64,000 nt of DNA from assembly GCF_030445035.2 (NCBI RefSeq), contig NC_080680.1, positions 95,547,157 through 95,611,156 of the forward strand, written 5' to 3'. A program made the translations under genes and the position numbers. Positions within the stretch are counted from its first letter, which is position 1. Each line of letters starts with the position of its first letter. Source of the DNA: Dasypus novemcinctus (Eukaryota > Chordata > Mammalia > Cingulata > Dasypodidae). Positions 23,774 to 35,299 of this stretch are shown here, one piece after another. The notes under the pieces are model-generated. The model was not told the DNA's origin. It saw only the letters and a program-made list of their open reading frames with translations, and ran no database searches.

Positions 23774-25452
23774 CCATCATTTCATCTTGATGGGTTTGTT
23801 CAGTTGATTAGCTTCTCTGTCTAGTCTCAGATTTTGTTTAGGTGCTGTTTTTGAGTGGGTGTTAAGTCTCCTCTTTGACACTTGGTTCTTCTTATTCTAT
23901 ATCCTTATTTTATCTAAGTTCCCTTAAAAGAAATTTTAAGGCCAGGGAAAGCAAAAAAGGTAAGAAAAGAAAATTCATACTTGTATTGATAGTAAATTTT
24001 AGCAAAAGAACAATATATGATGTAGGAAAATGAATATTAAAGTCATATATCTGTGTAGAGTTATAAGAATAAAAGAGTGGAGTACCTACAATAAAATAGG
24101 AAACTGATATGAAGAAGAATATAGTATGAATTAAAAGGCCAGTGTGATCAGGAAAGAGGGAAAGAGAAAAGAAAAGATGATAACATAAGTAGTGAATAGA
24201 AGATAGAAAACAGAATAGAGGTATTAGAAATAAAATGCCAGAAAAATTGGGGGCTAAATAAAGATTGGTGGAATGTAAGAGAAACAACAGAAGTTCAAAG
24301 GTTGAAAGATGTAATGGAAAGGGTCAAAATAAGTACACACAGAAAAGAGGAAATCTTGGATGATGAAGCACAGCAAACAAGAAACACTGCCAGGAGCACC
24401 TAATAGAAAAAAAAAAAAAAGGAAAAGAAAAGTGGGTGGGGGATAAAGAGGGAGAAAACAAATAAACAACAACAACAAAAACTAAGCAAGCCCTCTAGCA
24501 AGCAGTCCTCTTTGCAATTGAATAAATTGATTAGGAGTCTGTCCTTCCCCCTTTCTCCATTCCTCACTTCCTGCTCTCCCAGGACAGCAGGAAGCCTGTG
24601 TGGGAGCTCCCCTCTGAGATTCAAATGGGACCCTGGTGAACTAACGCAGCACAGAAAGTAATGACTCTCAGTCTCTTTGAGAGAGAGCACCCACAACTTG
24701 CCAGGAACCCTAAATATGCTATTGGAAGCCTATCTAACAGTTTCTATTGTCCCCCTCCCTTAGGTGTGCTGCACAGGACTAGTTAATTGCCTGGCTCCAC
24801 CTTCTCCCAGACCAATTTTCCCTATCCCAGGGCATTTAGGTAAATTGGCCTGCCTCAGCAGATTTGCCTCTCACCTCTTCCTAGTTTCTCTTCAAGCCAG
24901 CTGGTATGCTCCTCAAAGCTCAAAAAGGGGGGACCAGACAATTGAACTTGCATTCCTCATGCCACTCTGCACCCTACGGCAGAATCCTCCCACTCTCAGA
25001 GTTTGTCTGAGTCCTGCGGGCTTGGGAAATTCCAGGGTTCAGGGAGCACTGGGTTCAGGAAACAAATATTCATGGAACATGGGTTTGGGGAATATGGGTT
25101 TTGGGGAACACAGGGTTCAGGAATGTAGGTTCAGGGAAGGAGAGTCTTGGGGATTGTGGGGTTTGAGGAGTGCCTCCTTGTGACTGGTGGTGTTTGAGGA
25201 AGGTCTGGCTACCAGTCCTAAGGGAAGGGTTTAGTCTTTCCACAGCTTTGGGAACAAGCATGAGAAACCCACAGCTTTACCTTGAGCAATCACTCTTTTT
25301 GTTGCACTCTCTCTAGATTGATGTCCAGAAGCCTCCTGCTTTGTGGGTTCCCGAAACTGCTCACTCAGGTATTTTTGTCCCCTCCCCATTTGTCTGGCTT
25401 TTTGTAGGAGAGATGATGAAGGTGCACTTACTCTGATGCCATCTTGCCCCAC
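23774..25452 (-). promoter_or_regulatory. 5' UTR unit B of L1 copy 2 (second copy)
   Basis: Repeats the layout of unit A from the ORF1-start region outward: cttgatgggtttg, ggttcttcttattctata, then ctctttgcaattgaataaa (24508 region, matching 22647 in unit A), ttgccaggaaccctaaa, and tccagaagcctcctgctttg near 25326. It ends in gccatcttgcccc, the L1 5' terminus. Confidence 0.7.
25438..25446 (-). promoter_or_regulatory. YY1-like site at L1 5' end
   Basis: caagatggc on the minus strand, placed at the 5' terminus of the element as in human L1, where YY1 directs accurate transcription start. The equivalent in copy 1 is caagatggt at 13857-13849. Confidence 0.55.
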
Positions 25453-25469
25453 CTCCTCTGTTACTTCTT

Positions 25470-25775
25470 TTCTTCTATGTATTCTTTCTAAATTTGCCTT
25501 GGGTACCCTTCCCTTGGTCATTGCATTTTCATATGAACTTTGAAATTAACGTGTCAATTTCAACACACATACATCTGCTTGGGTTTTTAATGTGATTTAA
25601 TTAAATATGTAGAAAAATTTGAACAAAATTTATGTCCTTAGCATATTGAATCTTTCAATCTATATATATGGTGTATTTATATCTTCTTTAATTTCTTCCA
25701 AAATGTTTTACAATTTGCAGTACAGAGGTCTTGCATACATGTCCTTAAATTTATTCATAGGTATCTGATAAATTT
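25470..25775 (-). mobile_element. Old L1 ORF2 fragment
   Basis: Antisense old L1 pattern: ttgaatctttcaatc, ttctttaatttcttccaaaatgtttt, then aaatttattcataggtatctgat. Diverged, no open frame. Confidence 0.65.
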
Positions 25776-26690
25776 TTAAAAAATTTATTAAAGTATACCA
25801 CTCATACATAAACATACATAAACAATAAGTGTATAGTAATAGTTGTGAACTTAAAAAACAAAGATAATATCATACAGTGCTCTCATACTTCACCCTACCA
25901 CCAATAACTTGTATTGTTGTGGATAATTTTTAACTAATGATTTAAGAGCATCCTCAATATATTACTACTAACCAAAGTACTTTACACTTGGTGTATTCCC
26001 CCAACCCACCCTATTATTATTATTGTTATATTATTTATAAATGAACATACATAAACAATAAGTGTATAGTAAAAGTTGTCAATTTACAAGAAATAACCAT
26101 GCATAATATCATACAGTGTTCCCATACATCAACGTACCACCAACACCGTGCATTGTTGTGAGATATTTGTTACAAATTGTGAAAGAATATTGTCAAAATC
26201 TTACAACTAACTATAGTCCATAACTTAAATTTGGTGTATTTCCCCCCAACCCACCCTATTGTTTTTTCAAATATATTTTTATTATAGAAGCCGTGAACTT
26301 ACAAAACAATCATGCACATGTGTATAATTCCCATACAACTGCCCTCTATCAATACACTACACCATGATGAAATATTTGTTACAGATTATGAGGTAATATT
26401 ATCAGACTATTACCACTAACCATGGTCCATAGCATATATTTGGCTCACTTTTTCCATATCCCCCATTATCAGCACAGTACATCTTTGGCATGGATGCATG
26501 AATATTACATTATTGCTGTTAGCCACAGACCATAGATCACTTCAGCTGCAGGTTTCCCATGCTTCTCCACATTCACACCATGATGCAATAGTGATGTTCA
26601 TCTGCTCTGGCTCACAAAGGACTTTCTTGCATCTGTATCATCAACCACAATTCTCATCCACTTCTGGGTTCACTGTATTATTCTGTCCTT
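25776..26690 (-). repeat. Three successive L1 3' UTR-type segments
   Basis: Related A/T-rich segments start near 25776, 26013 and 26263. The first two share acataaacaataagtgtata and atatcatacagtg, then a gtattgttgtg-like motif, and end in ccccaacccaccctatt. The third is a related, longer form (acaaaacaatcatgcacat). They look like antisense 3' ends of a xenarthran L1 subfamily other than that of copies 1 and 2. Confidence 0.6.
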
Positions 26691-26694
26691 AGAT

Positions 26695-27730
26695 TGGTTT
26701 GATACATTTAAAATACTGCAAGAGAAAAACTTCCAGCCAAGAATCTTATATCTGACAAGATTGTCTTTGAAAAATGAAGTTGATCTTAGAATATTCACAG
26801 ATAAACAGAAACTGAGAGAGTTTGTAACCAAGAGACTGGCTTTGCAAGAAATACTAAAGGGGGTGCTATAGTCTGAAAAGATAAGACTGGAGAGAGGCTA
26901 GGGAGAGAGTCTAGAAATGAATATTATATCAGTAAAAGTAGCTAAAAGTCTCAAAAGAATGGTGAAAATAAAATATGACAGATAAAACCCAAAGGTCAAA
27001 ATGGCTGAAATAAGAACTGCCTTTACAATAATAACATTGAATGTTTCCCCCTCCCCAACCCCCCTTTTGTTGTTTGCACTCTCTATGTGCTCTCTGTGTC
27101 TACTCACTGTGTGTTCTTTCCTTGCTGCTTGTCTTTTCTTCTCATATTTCTCTTTAGGAGGCACTTGGAACCTATCCCAAGACTTCTGATGTGGGAGAGA
27201 GGCACTCAATTTTTTGAGCCACCTCATTTCCCTGTTCTGCTGCATCTCTCACTGTCTCTCCTCTTCATCTCCTTTTGTTGCATCATTTTGCTGTGCCAAC
27301 TCTGTGGTGTGGGCTGCTACCTCTCTACAACATGGGCCACCAGCTCTCCACAATGTGGACCAGCTTTTGTCTTCATCAGGAGACCTGGGGAATTGAACCC
27401 AGGGCCTCCTATATGGTAGATGGGATCCCAATTGCTTGAGCCACTTCTGCTTCCCTACATTGAATGTTAATGGGTTAAATTCCCCAATCAAAAGACACAG
27501 ACTAGCAGAATGGATAAGAAAATATGAGCCACTTATATGCTGTCTGCAAGAGACTCACCCTAGACTCAAGGATACCAATAGATTGAAAGTGAAAGGATGG
27601 AAAAGATATTCCATGCATCATTCCATGCCAAAAAGAAAAAAGAGAAAAAAGGCCAGAGTAGCTAAATTTATATGAGACGAAATAGACTTTAAAGGACACT
27701 AGTAATGTGCAACCTGAGGACAAAGTCAGG
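26695..27730 (+). mobile_element. Old plus-strand L1 fragment, ORF1 end to ORF2 start
   Basis: The plus frame gives the ORF1 C-terminus (NFQPRILYLTRL, then RIFTDKQKLREF..LALQEILKGVL), a spacer, and the ORF2 endonuclease start (TLNVNGLNSPIKRHRLAEWI, PLICCLQETHPRLKD). It is split by a DAS-SINE at 27046-27456. After about 27690 it jumps to a later part of ORF2, so an internal deletion is likely. Confidence 0.8.
27046..27456 (-). mobile_element. DAS-SINE, tRNA-headed
   Basis: The tRNA-like head is at the right: on the minus strand gggaagcagaagtggctcaa, with a B-box match ggttcaattcc at 27399-27389. The tail lies at the left. It is flanked by a 12-base duplication acattgaatgtt at 27034-27045 and 27457-27468. 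It interrupts an old L1 exactly at the start of ORF2. Confidence 0.9.
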
Positions 27731-27832
27731 AAAAAATTCCATTTATGTTAGCAACTAAAAGAATCAAGTATTTAGGAATAAACTTAACCAACAATGTAAA
27801 GCACTTATATTCAGAAAACTACAATGCACTGT

Positions 27833-28645
27833 TTTGTTTTGTTTTTCCCACTCTAATCCATATTTTATTTCTCCATTCTGTGGGTCCTGGGAAGGTGATG
27901 TCCACTCCACCTCTAAATTGAGAGGTGGTTTATATTCCACATGGATGATGGATGCAATTCTTCTGCCTGTAGTTGTAGGCACTCTTGTTTCCCTGTTATG
28001 GTGACAGCTGACCTGCATAAGCCCAATGAACCAGAGTAGGAGTTGCAACTCTGCTGAGGCCCAGGCCCAGCTGGCACAGCACATGGATAGTCCAGAGATT
28101 CAAGTGTCCTGAGTATACACCAAGGCTAGCACCAACCAAAGGTTCAGTAAAAGTGACAGAAGAGGCATGTGTAGAAAGGTCACATCTGAGTCCAACTTCA
28201 TCACACTCAGGGACACAAATTCCAAAGTAGGGCTCACTGACATGGCACTGAGCTCCAGAGCTATCTGCCATGACCATATCCCTGTGGGCCTCTGTAGCCC
28301 TCAGGAGAAGCAGTACCTCTTTGTATCCTCTTTGGCTGTTTCTGGGGTCCTCCTGAGGAGTACACAAGCATGACCCCTCTGATGACTCCTGACTCTTTTT
28401 TGAAGACTCTTAGCCATATAAACTCATTTGACTTTGCCATTTCCCCCCTGTATTCAAGGTCAAAAGCAGTTTTTAACACATGGTCCTACATGTGGGCTGA
28501 GATATTCTGCTGGTCTGAGTTGACCCATTTAATTCAAGGTCTTTTTCTGTTTACATCACCAGATGGTGCTTGCTAGTAATCCCTTGGCACCAGGGAGGCT
28601 CATCCCTGGGAGTCATGTCCCATGCTACGGGAAATGTTATGCATT
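27833..28645 (-). mobile_element. L1 3' UTR fragment with internal 3' end
   Basis: Matches the tail-proximal 3' UTR module of L1 copies 1 and 2 (ccactctaatccatatttta, then ggtcacatctgagtccaac, then catgtcccatgct). Its 3' end begins several hundred bases inside the module, preceded by ttttgttttgttttt, which reads as a short A-rich tail. It lies within old plus-strand L1 ORF2 sequence. Confidence 0.75.
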
Positions 28646-29240
28646 ACATTAAATATCATTAATTTGTCAATTCTACCCAAATTGATATGCAGATTTGATG
28701 CAATCCCAACAAAAATTCCACCAGAATTTTTTAGATAAATGGGAAACATGATTATCAAATTTATTTGGAAGTGTAAGGGGTCCTGAATAGCCAGAAACAT
28801 CTTAAAAATAAAAAGTGAATGTGGAGGACTCTCACTTCCAGGCTTTAAACCATATTACCTAGCTACAGTGGTAAAAATAGCATGCTACTGGCTTAATGGC
28901 AGACACATAGACCAATGGATCCAAATTCATGATTCAGAAACAGGCCCTCCCAGCTATGGTCAAATGATTTTTGACAAATCTGTCAAATCCACCCAGCTCG
29001 GGTGGAACAGTCCATTCAACAAATGGTGCTGGGAGAACTGGATATCCATAGCCAAAAGAAAGAAAGAGGACCCTGCTCTCAAACCTTATACAAAAATTAA
29101 TTCAAAATGGATAAAAAAACCTATATAAAACCTGTATAAAAATATAAAAGCAAGAACTTTTATAAAGCTTCTAGAAGAAAATGCAGGAAAACATCTTCAA
29201 GACCTGGTGGTAGGTGGTGGATTCTTAAAGAAGATAGGAG
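28646..29240 (+). mobile_element. Old plus-strand L1 ORF2 fragment
   Basis: Frame 28868-29128 reads [38 protein letters not shown], the L1 ORF2 region downstream of the RT. The stretch continues the L1 interrupted at 27833. Confidence 0.8.
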
Positions 29241-30944
29241 GACTGAGCTGGACTACTGATGCTTATGTATCTGATACTTTCAAATTCTATTTATGTTTTA
29301 CATTTTTGTTTTCTATTCATGAATGGTAATAGAAGTAAAATTGGCTTTTGAATATTGACATTTTATCCAGTGATCTTGCTAAATTCTTTTGTTAATTCAA
29401 TAAATTGTATATTTGGGAGGACTTTTTAAGTATAAAATCAAGTTGTCTGATGGTAATGATAGTTTTGGTTTTTTGTTTTCAATATTTGTGCATTTTTATT
29501 TCTTTTTTCTGACCTTATTGTGTTGTTTGGGACCATAAACAAATGCTGAATGGAAGCAGTAGTAACAATGGATGTCCCAACTTACCTGATCCCAAGAGAA
29601 AGCTTTTGATATCCCACCATTAAGTGTGATGATTTCTGTAGGTATCCTTTATCACATTAAGGATGTTCCCTTCTGTTGACTGTTTCCTGTGCTGTTGCTT
29701 TTTTTTTTTTATCGCAAATGGGTGTTGAAGTTTACCAAATGCTTTTGCAGCATATATTGAAATATTTAAATGATTTTCTCCCTTTCATATTAATGTAGTT
29801 AATTTCATTGATTTTCAAATGTTAAACTATCCTTTCATTAAGGAATAACATTTACAGTCTCAATATATTATATTTTTAGTGTACCTGGATTTCATTTTCT
29901 AAGATTTTCTTTAGGATTTTTAAACTAGAGAGATTGCTCTGTAAATTTTCTTTCTTGTCATGTGTATCTCAGATTTTGGCATAAGAGTTATCATTGCCTC
30001 ATAAAAAAGAGAAACTGTTCACTTTTATTATTCTGTAGAAGAGTTTGTGTAAGATTGTTATTTCTTCATTAAATGTTTAAAACAATCTATGAGGGGAATC
30101 TTCTGGTCTTAGAAATTCTCATTTTGGGAAGGTTTAGTAGTGGATTCCATTTCTTTAGTAGATATTAAATTATTTAGATTTTCTCTTTTTCTGTCAGCTT
30201 TGAGACATTTTAATTTTGAGGCATTTGTCCATTCTACTCAAACTGTAAAATTCATTAGCTTAAAGTTGTTTATATTTTTTACAAAAGTAAGGTCAATAAA
30301 AAACACAAATCATGAGTGTAAAGATTAATAAATGTTTGCATATGTATATTCCTGTGTAACTACTGTACAAATAAAAATATAGAACATTTCCCTATTGCCT
30401 AAGTATGGAAGATGATTTCCTCACTATTCTGGCTTCTATCACTATCGGTTTCTTTTGTCTTCTCTTGAACACCATATAAGTGTTATTATGCATATGTCCT
30501 CACATGGTTTTTATTCCCCACTCTACATTGTAACTGTGAGATTCATCCATGTTGTTGCAGGTAGCAGTGACATTATTTTTATTGCGTGTAGTATTCTACA
30601 GGATGAATGTACTACAATCGTTTTTACTTTTCTCTTAGAGATAAGAATTTGTGTTGTTTCTGTTTTTTTGGTAATTATGAGAAAAGTTCTATACTGTGCA
30701 TACATTTTGGCAGAAATATATACTCATTTCTCTTGGGTATACACATAGTATTGGAATTCCTACATCATGGGGTAGATAATCTGTAGTTTAAATAGATATT
30801 ACTAAACATTTGCAACCTACTTTAGGCTTTTTTGTTTTCTCTGTTTTTAAGTTTGATGATTTCTATTATCTTTATTATTTTCTTTCTTTTGCTTCCTCAT
30901 GATTTAACTTATTCTTTTTTCGTGGCTCTAATTTCATTGTTTTT

Positions 30945-31262
30945 TATTTTTAAAAAATTTTACACTTTTTTATTAAAGTTAATAGATCACAAAGAACATT
31001 ACGTTAAAAAACATAAAAAACTTAAGAGGTTCCCATATACCCCACCCCATCATTTTTGTAAATTGTATTTTTTTTTTAAGATATACACATCACAAAAAAA
31101 ATGTTACATTAAAAAATACAAGAGGTTCCTATATAACCCCCAGCCCCCACCCCACTCCTCCCACACCAACCTCCTCCATCATTGTGGCACACTCATCACA
31201 CTTGGTGAACCCATTTTGGAGCACTGCTGCACCACATGGATAATGGTTTACCCTGTAGTTTT
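30945..31262 (-). mobile_element. Two L1 3' UTR fragments side by side
   Basis: Fragment 1 (about 30945-31065) and fragment 2 (about 31066-31262) each begin with a T-rich tract. Each continues with gatcacaaa or catcacaaa, ttac(a/g)ttaaaaaa and aagaggttcc, the 3' terminus of the xenarthran L1. Fragment 2 extends further, to gcactgctgcaccacatgg. Confidence 0.8.
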
Positions 31263-31699
31263 AATTTCTCAAGATAAATGCTTACATACTTTTTAGACTT
31301 TTCTTTTTCAAACATATGCATTCAAAACTATATATTTCCCTCTTTTTAGCTACATGTTTTATTGACAAATCACAAATTTTGATATGTTACCTTCAATATC
31401 ACTCAGTTCAAAATATGTTCAAGTTTCTATGTTGATTTCTTCTTAGATCTACAGATAATTTTGAAGTGTACTTAACAGATTTTTAGACATTGGAGATTTT
31501 ATAGTTATCCTTGTGTTATTTATTTCTAGCTTAATTCTGTCATTGTCATAGAAGAACTCTGAATGTTTCCAAACAAATGAAATTTGTTGTGACTTTTTAT
31601 GGAACATTATGTAGTCTATTTTAGTAAGTGAGTCAAGCCTTAGACATTACTTGAGGATAATGTGAGTTGCTTGTTTTTTTCCCATGGGAGTGTTTAGTG

Positions 31700-31731
31700 T
31701 TTTATATATATTATATATATATATATATATT
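31700..31731. repeat. (AT)n stretch
   Basis: About 30 bases of near-perfect AT dinucleotides. Confidence 0.9.
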
Positions 31732-32069
31732 AATTAGATCATTTCTTAATGTGTTCATATATTCTATTAATATATCCTTACACTTTTGGTGAGTTGTTCT
31801 ATCAGCTATTGAGAGAGATAAGCTACAGTCTCCAAATATGATTGTGAATTTTCATATTTCTATTTCTGTTTTGTTGATCTGCACGTATTTTAAATAAACT
31901 CTCTTGTGTATATACAGCCTTGGCATTGTGATATCTTCCTGTTATAGAGACAATTTTTCATCATGAAAATCCTTATTTATTTTTGGTTCATTTATTTGAA
32001 GTGTACTTTGCCTGATATTTTTATAGCCACATCATATTTTCATGGTATTTTTATTTGCTGAATTATCTG

Positions 32070-32795
32070 AAACTTGACCAGTTTTGAGTGATCACAGAAT
32101 AAGAAAAGGCTCTGAAATATGTCCAGAAATAGCTTCTGGCTTGCTACTGAGCCTTAGTAGAAACTCAACAATTGACCATTGACCACCAAGATTCTATGCA
32201 ACTTGAACTTTCCATCATGCACTGGATGTCGTCTGACCCATCAAACTGGACATTCACATTGCACTTGTCATCAGATGGAATTGGTATGTGATATTGAGCT
32301 CAAGGAGGTACTGAAGACACAAGTAAGTTGCATGACTAGTTGACTGAAGAAGAAAAAGAATTGAGCTTGGTTTATAGAAGGTTCAGCATGATATTCTGGC
32401 ATTGCCCTGAAGTGGACAGCCTTAGCACTACACTTCTACTTTGAGGTGACCCCAAAGAACACCAGTGAAACAAAATCCTCCAAATGATCAGAACTTTTAG
32501 TAGTACATCTGATTGTTCATTTCTCCTGGAATGACAGATGACCAGAGGAACTGTCAACAATGACTTATTAGCAGTGGCTAAATGTTTGATGAGTAATTGG
32601 GTATTGGGAAAGAACAATATTGGAAAATGGTGACAAGAATGTGTGGAGTGACTTCTCCAAGTGGGCAAAGAGTGTGAAGATATTTGTGCTCCTATGAATG
32701 TTCATCAGAGAATAACCATGGTACAGAAGGATTTTAGTAATTGGGTGGGCAATATTAGTAGATGTCAATCAGTCTCTTTGAAAAATAAATATATA
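32070..32795 (+). mobile_element. ERVL-type endogenous retrovirus fossil, pol part
   Basis: Plus-strand match, by remembered pattern, to ERVL pol from the end of reverse transcriptase through RNase H to the start of integrase: cttgctactgagccttagtag, ttctggcattgccctgaagt, tggaaaatggtgacaag, aagagtgtgaagatatttgt, gatgtcaatcagtctct. It is an old, short internal piece without LTRs, broken many times and far from whole. The family is shared by placental mammals, so insertion probably predates Xenarthra. Confidence 0.75.
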
Positions 32796-32799
32796 TATA

Positions 32800-34200
32800 T
32801 AGTTACACGCTCTGTATCCACCAAACCTACATTCCTTCCCTCTCCCCCTTCCCTTGGTAACTTCTAATCTACTTCAGTCTTTGTGGATTTACTATTTTCA
32901 AATATTTCTTATAAGTGATATTGTACAATATTTGCCCTTGCTTATTTTACTTAGCATAATGTTTTCAAGTTTCATCCATGTTTTAACATGTTTCAGAACT
33001 TCATTCTTTCATATGGATGAATAACATTCCACAGTGTGTATATTAGTCAGCCAAAGGGGTGCTGATACAAAATACCAGAAATCTGTTGACTTTTATAAAA
33101 CGTTATTTATTTGGGGTAGAAGCTACAGTTACCAGGCATAAAACATAAGTTACTTCCCTCACCAAAGTCTTTTGTCACATGTTGGAGCAAGATGGCTATG
33201 AAGTCTGCAAGGGTTCAGGCTTCCTCTTCCTCTTATGGCTCTGTGGTCCCAGCTTTTTCCAATATCAACCATAGGCTGGAATAAGCCTCGTCTCTCTCCT
33301 AGGGCTTCCGGGCTCAGCTGCTCTGCTCTCTCCACAAGGCCAACTATCAGGGTAATGGCTTATCTCTCTTCCTGAGGCCTCTGCCATGGCTGATGGAGTC
33401 TTCTCTCTTTCCTCACGTATTTGCTTCTCTATGTATTTACTTCTCAGGGCTTCAGGATTAAAACTTCAATCTCCCTTCTCTGTGGTGCATTTTCTCTGTG
33501 AGTCCCTGCACACCAAAGGGGTGGGGATGCAGCATCCTACTGACATGGCCTAATCAAAGCCTTAATCATTATTTAATCAAGTAAAAGTGAAACCTCTGAA
33601 TCCAATATAATCCAATATGCCTAGAGGAAAAAACCAGTTTACAAACATAATCTAATGCCTATTTTTAGAATTCATAAACAATATCAAATTATTCCAGTGT
33701 GTGTATACCTCTTTTGTTTATCCATTCTTCACTTGATGGACACTTCAGTTACTTGAATCTTTTGGCCAATTGTGAATAAGGCCTTTATGAACATTGATAT
33801 GCAAATACCAGTTTGAGCCCCTGCTTTCAATTCTTTTGAGTATACACCTAGAAGTGAGATTGCCAGGCTATATGGTAATCGTATACTAAACTTTCTGGGG
33901 AACCAACAAATAGTTTTCCATAGTTGCTGCACCATTTCATGTTCCACCAACGATTGAGTGTTCCTATTTCTCCACATCCTCTCCAACACTTATTTTCTGT
34001 TTTTTAATAGTTAATAGTAGCAATGCTAGTCAGTGTGAAGGTGTATTTCATTGTATTTTTGCTTTGTATTTCCCTAATGGCTAGGGATTTTCAACATCTT
34101 TTCATGTGCATATTGCCTTTTGTATATCTTCTTTGGAGAAATGTTCAATTCATTCACTCATTTTTCCATTGGGCTGTTTGTCTTTTTTATTTTTGTCAAC
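32800..34200 (-). mobile_element. L1 3' portion (L1MA/L1PB-like), interrupted
   Basis: Antisense L1 3' end and ORF2 C-terminus: ccctctcccccttcccttggtaac, then gcataatgttttcaagtttc, the interruption at 33043-33690, then tttgtttatccattcttcac, gagattgccaggctatatgg and ctttggagaaatgttcaa. Not intact. Confidence 0.75.
33043..33690. repeat. Unclassified 650-base interspersed repeat
   Basis: It splits an old L1. Flanking direct repeats attccacagtgtgtata (33026-33042) and attccagtgtgtgtata (33691-33707) agree at 15 of 17 positions. It has no coding frame and no A/T tail at either end. The left end (ttagtcagccaaagg..aaaataccagaa..ttatttat) is faintly like an antisense MaLR LTR, but the rest is not recognised. 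Confidence 0.6.
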
Positions 34201-34700
34201 AACAGAAAAACAACCCAATAATGCTTATAAACATGTGTGGCCCACAAAAAGCATGTTCAAAGATGTCCCTGGCAACTTTATTCATGATAGTAAAAAAATG
34301 GAAGCAACTCATATGTCTACCAACAGGAAAATGAATAGATAAATTATGATAAATTTATAAAATGAAATATAATACAGCAATAAAAGGAACAAAATTCTTC
34401 ATGCAACAACAGAGTTGAATCTGATAGAAGTAATGTTGCGCTAAAGAAGAATTCTATTCTATGATTCTGTTTACATGAACTTCAAAAAATGACATGAATC
34501 ACAAAGGTGGGGTCTGCTAAGGAGATGTAGTGCCACAGAAAGGGCAAAAGGGAGCCTTCTAACTTGACAGAATTGTTTTAGATCTTGATCTGTGGGGTAG
34601 TCACATTGATGTGAACATATGGAAATTCACTGAGTTGTGCAATTCAGATTTGTGTACTTTACTGATATATTCTATAATGTAATAAAATTTTAAAAATCTG
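34200..34700 (+). mobile_element. Old L1 3' end, sense
   Basis: Plus-strand pattern of an old L1 C-terminus and 3' UTR: aagatgtccctggcaacttt, ttcatgatagtaaaaaaatgg, acagcaataaaaggaac, tctatgattctgtttacatg, ttgtgtactttactgatata. It lies in inverted orientation against the preceding L1. Confidence 0.75.
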
Positions 34701-35299
34701 ACAGGACACTGTGCTTATAGATGGGGCTGAAGAGGTTGGGTTTCACTGCAAGTTAATCTAGTTGGGAAGCCTTTCTGAAGAAGTGACCCCCAATGTCAGT
34801 AGCTTTAGTTTTCTCCTTTGGGCTGGTCAGACTCCAAAAAAAATTCTTTGGGACAGGACCTAGTAGTTAAATACAGATAAAAGGCTGTGGGACTCAAGCA
34901 TCAGCACTGTTGTGCATATAGTCATGTAATACCTGTTTTTGGCATGATTCATTTCTCTCATATGTGTGTAGCAAATCTAAGTCCCAAACGTCTCTATTTT
35001 ACCTTGTCTAGAGATATGAGTTCCCAACCCCTGTTGGAATATTGGAAGGAAAGTATTCTAATAGTGTGGAGTGAGAGGGGGCAATGTAAGGATCCAAAAG
35101 ATTTTCAAATAGCTACTATCTCTTTCACCTTAGTTTGCAGCAAGCTCTCACTCCGAGATCCAGAGGTATTAAGGGATGCCAGTTATTAGGCTTTTTTAAA
35201 AAAATGATTCTTTGGTATTGATCAGATTGGTTCTTTTACTTTCTCCACTATCAGGTCTGTTAATTCAGTTACTACGCACTCATCAGTTTGCGTTCTACC

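Larger units (their letters stand above)
13887..25452 (-). mobile_element. LINE-1 copy 2, full length with doubled 5' UTR
   Basis: Minus-strand L1 homologous to copy 1 along its whole length: 3' UTR 13887-16794, ORF2 16795-20599, ORF1 20672-21825, 5' UTR 21826 to about 25452. It is interrupted by a DAS-SINE in ORF1 and a 29-base T run in ORF2. The 5' UTR region is present twice head to tail, so the element spans 11.5 kb. The extreme 5' end carries caagatggc (25446-25438). Its insertion must predate that of copy 1. No clear target-site duplication was found. Confidence 0.85.
29285..32065 (-). mobile_element. Ancient L1 (L1M-type) remnants, layered
   Basis: Antisense ORF2 of an old L1 family runs at 29285-30294 (aatgctgaatggaagcagtag, accaaatgcttttgcagcat), 30826-30945 and 31263-32065 (gttctatcagctattgagag, tgtactttgcctgatattt). 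Segment 30295-30825 is an old L1 3' end (atagaacatttccctattgc, gagattcatccatgttgttgc). Two younger L1 3' UTR fragments are inserted at 30945-31262. No frame is intact. Confidence 0.7.

Noticed and set aside
24764-25183. 139-codon frame
   Set aside because: Lies in unit B of the L1 5' UTR and is antisense to the element, with no domain.
25776-26690. Repeated segments considered as a CRISPR-like or satellite array
   Set aside because: Repeat length is over 200 bases, the units are diverged and match an L1 3' end, and the genome is mammalian.
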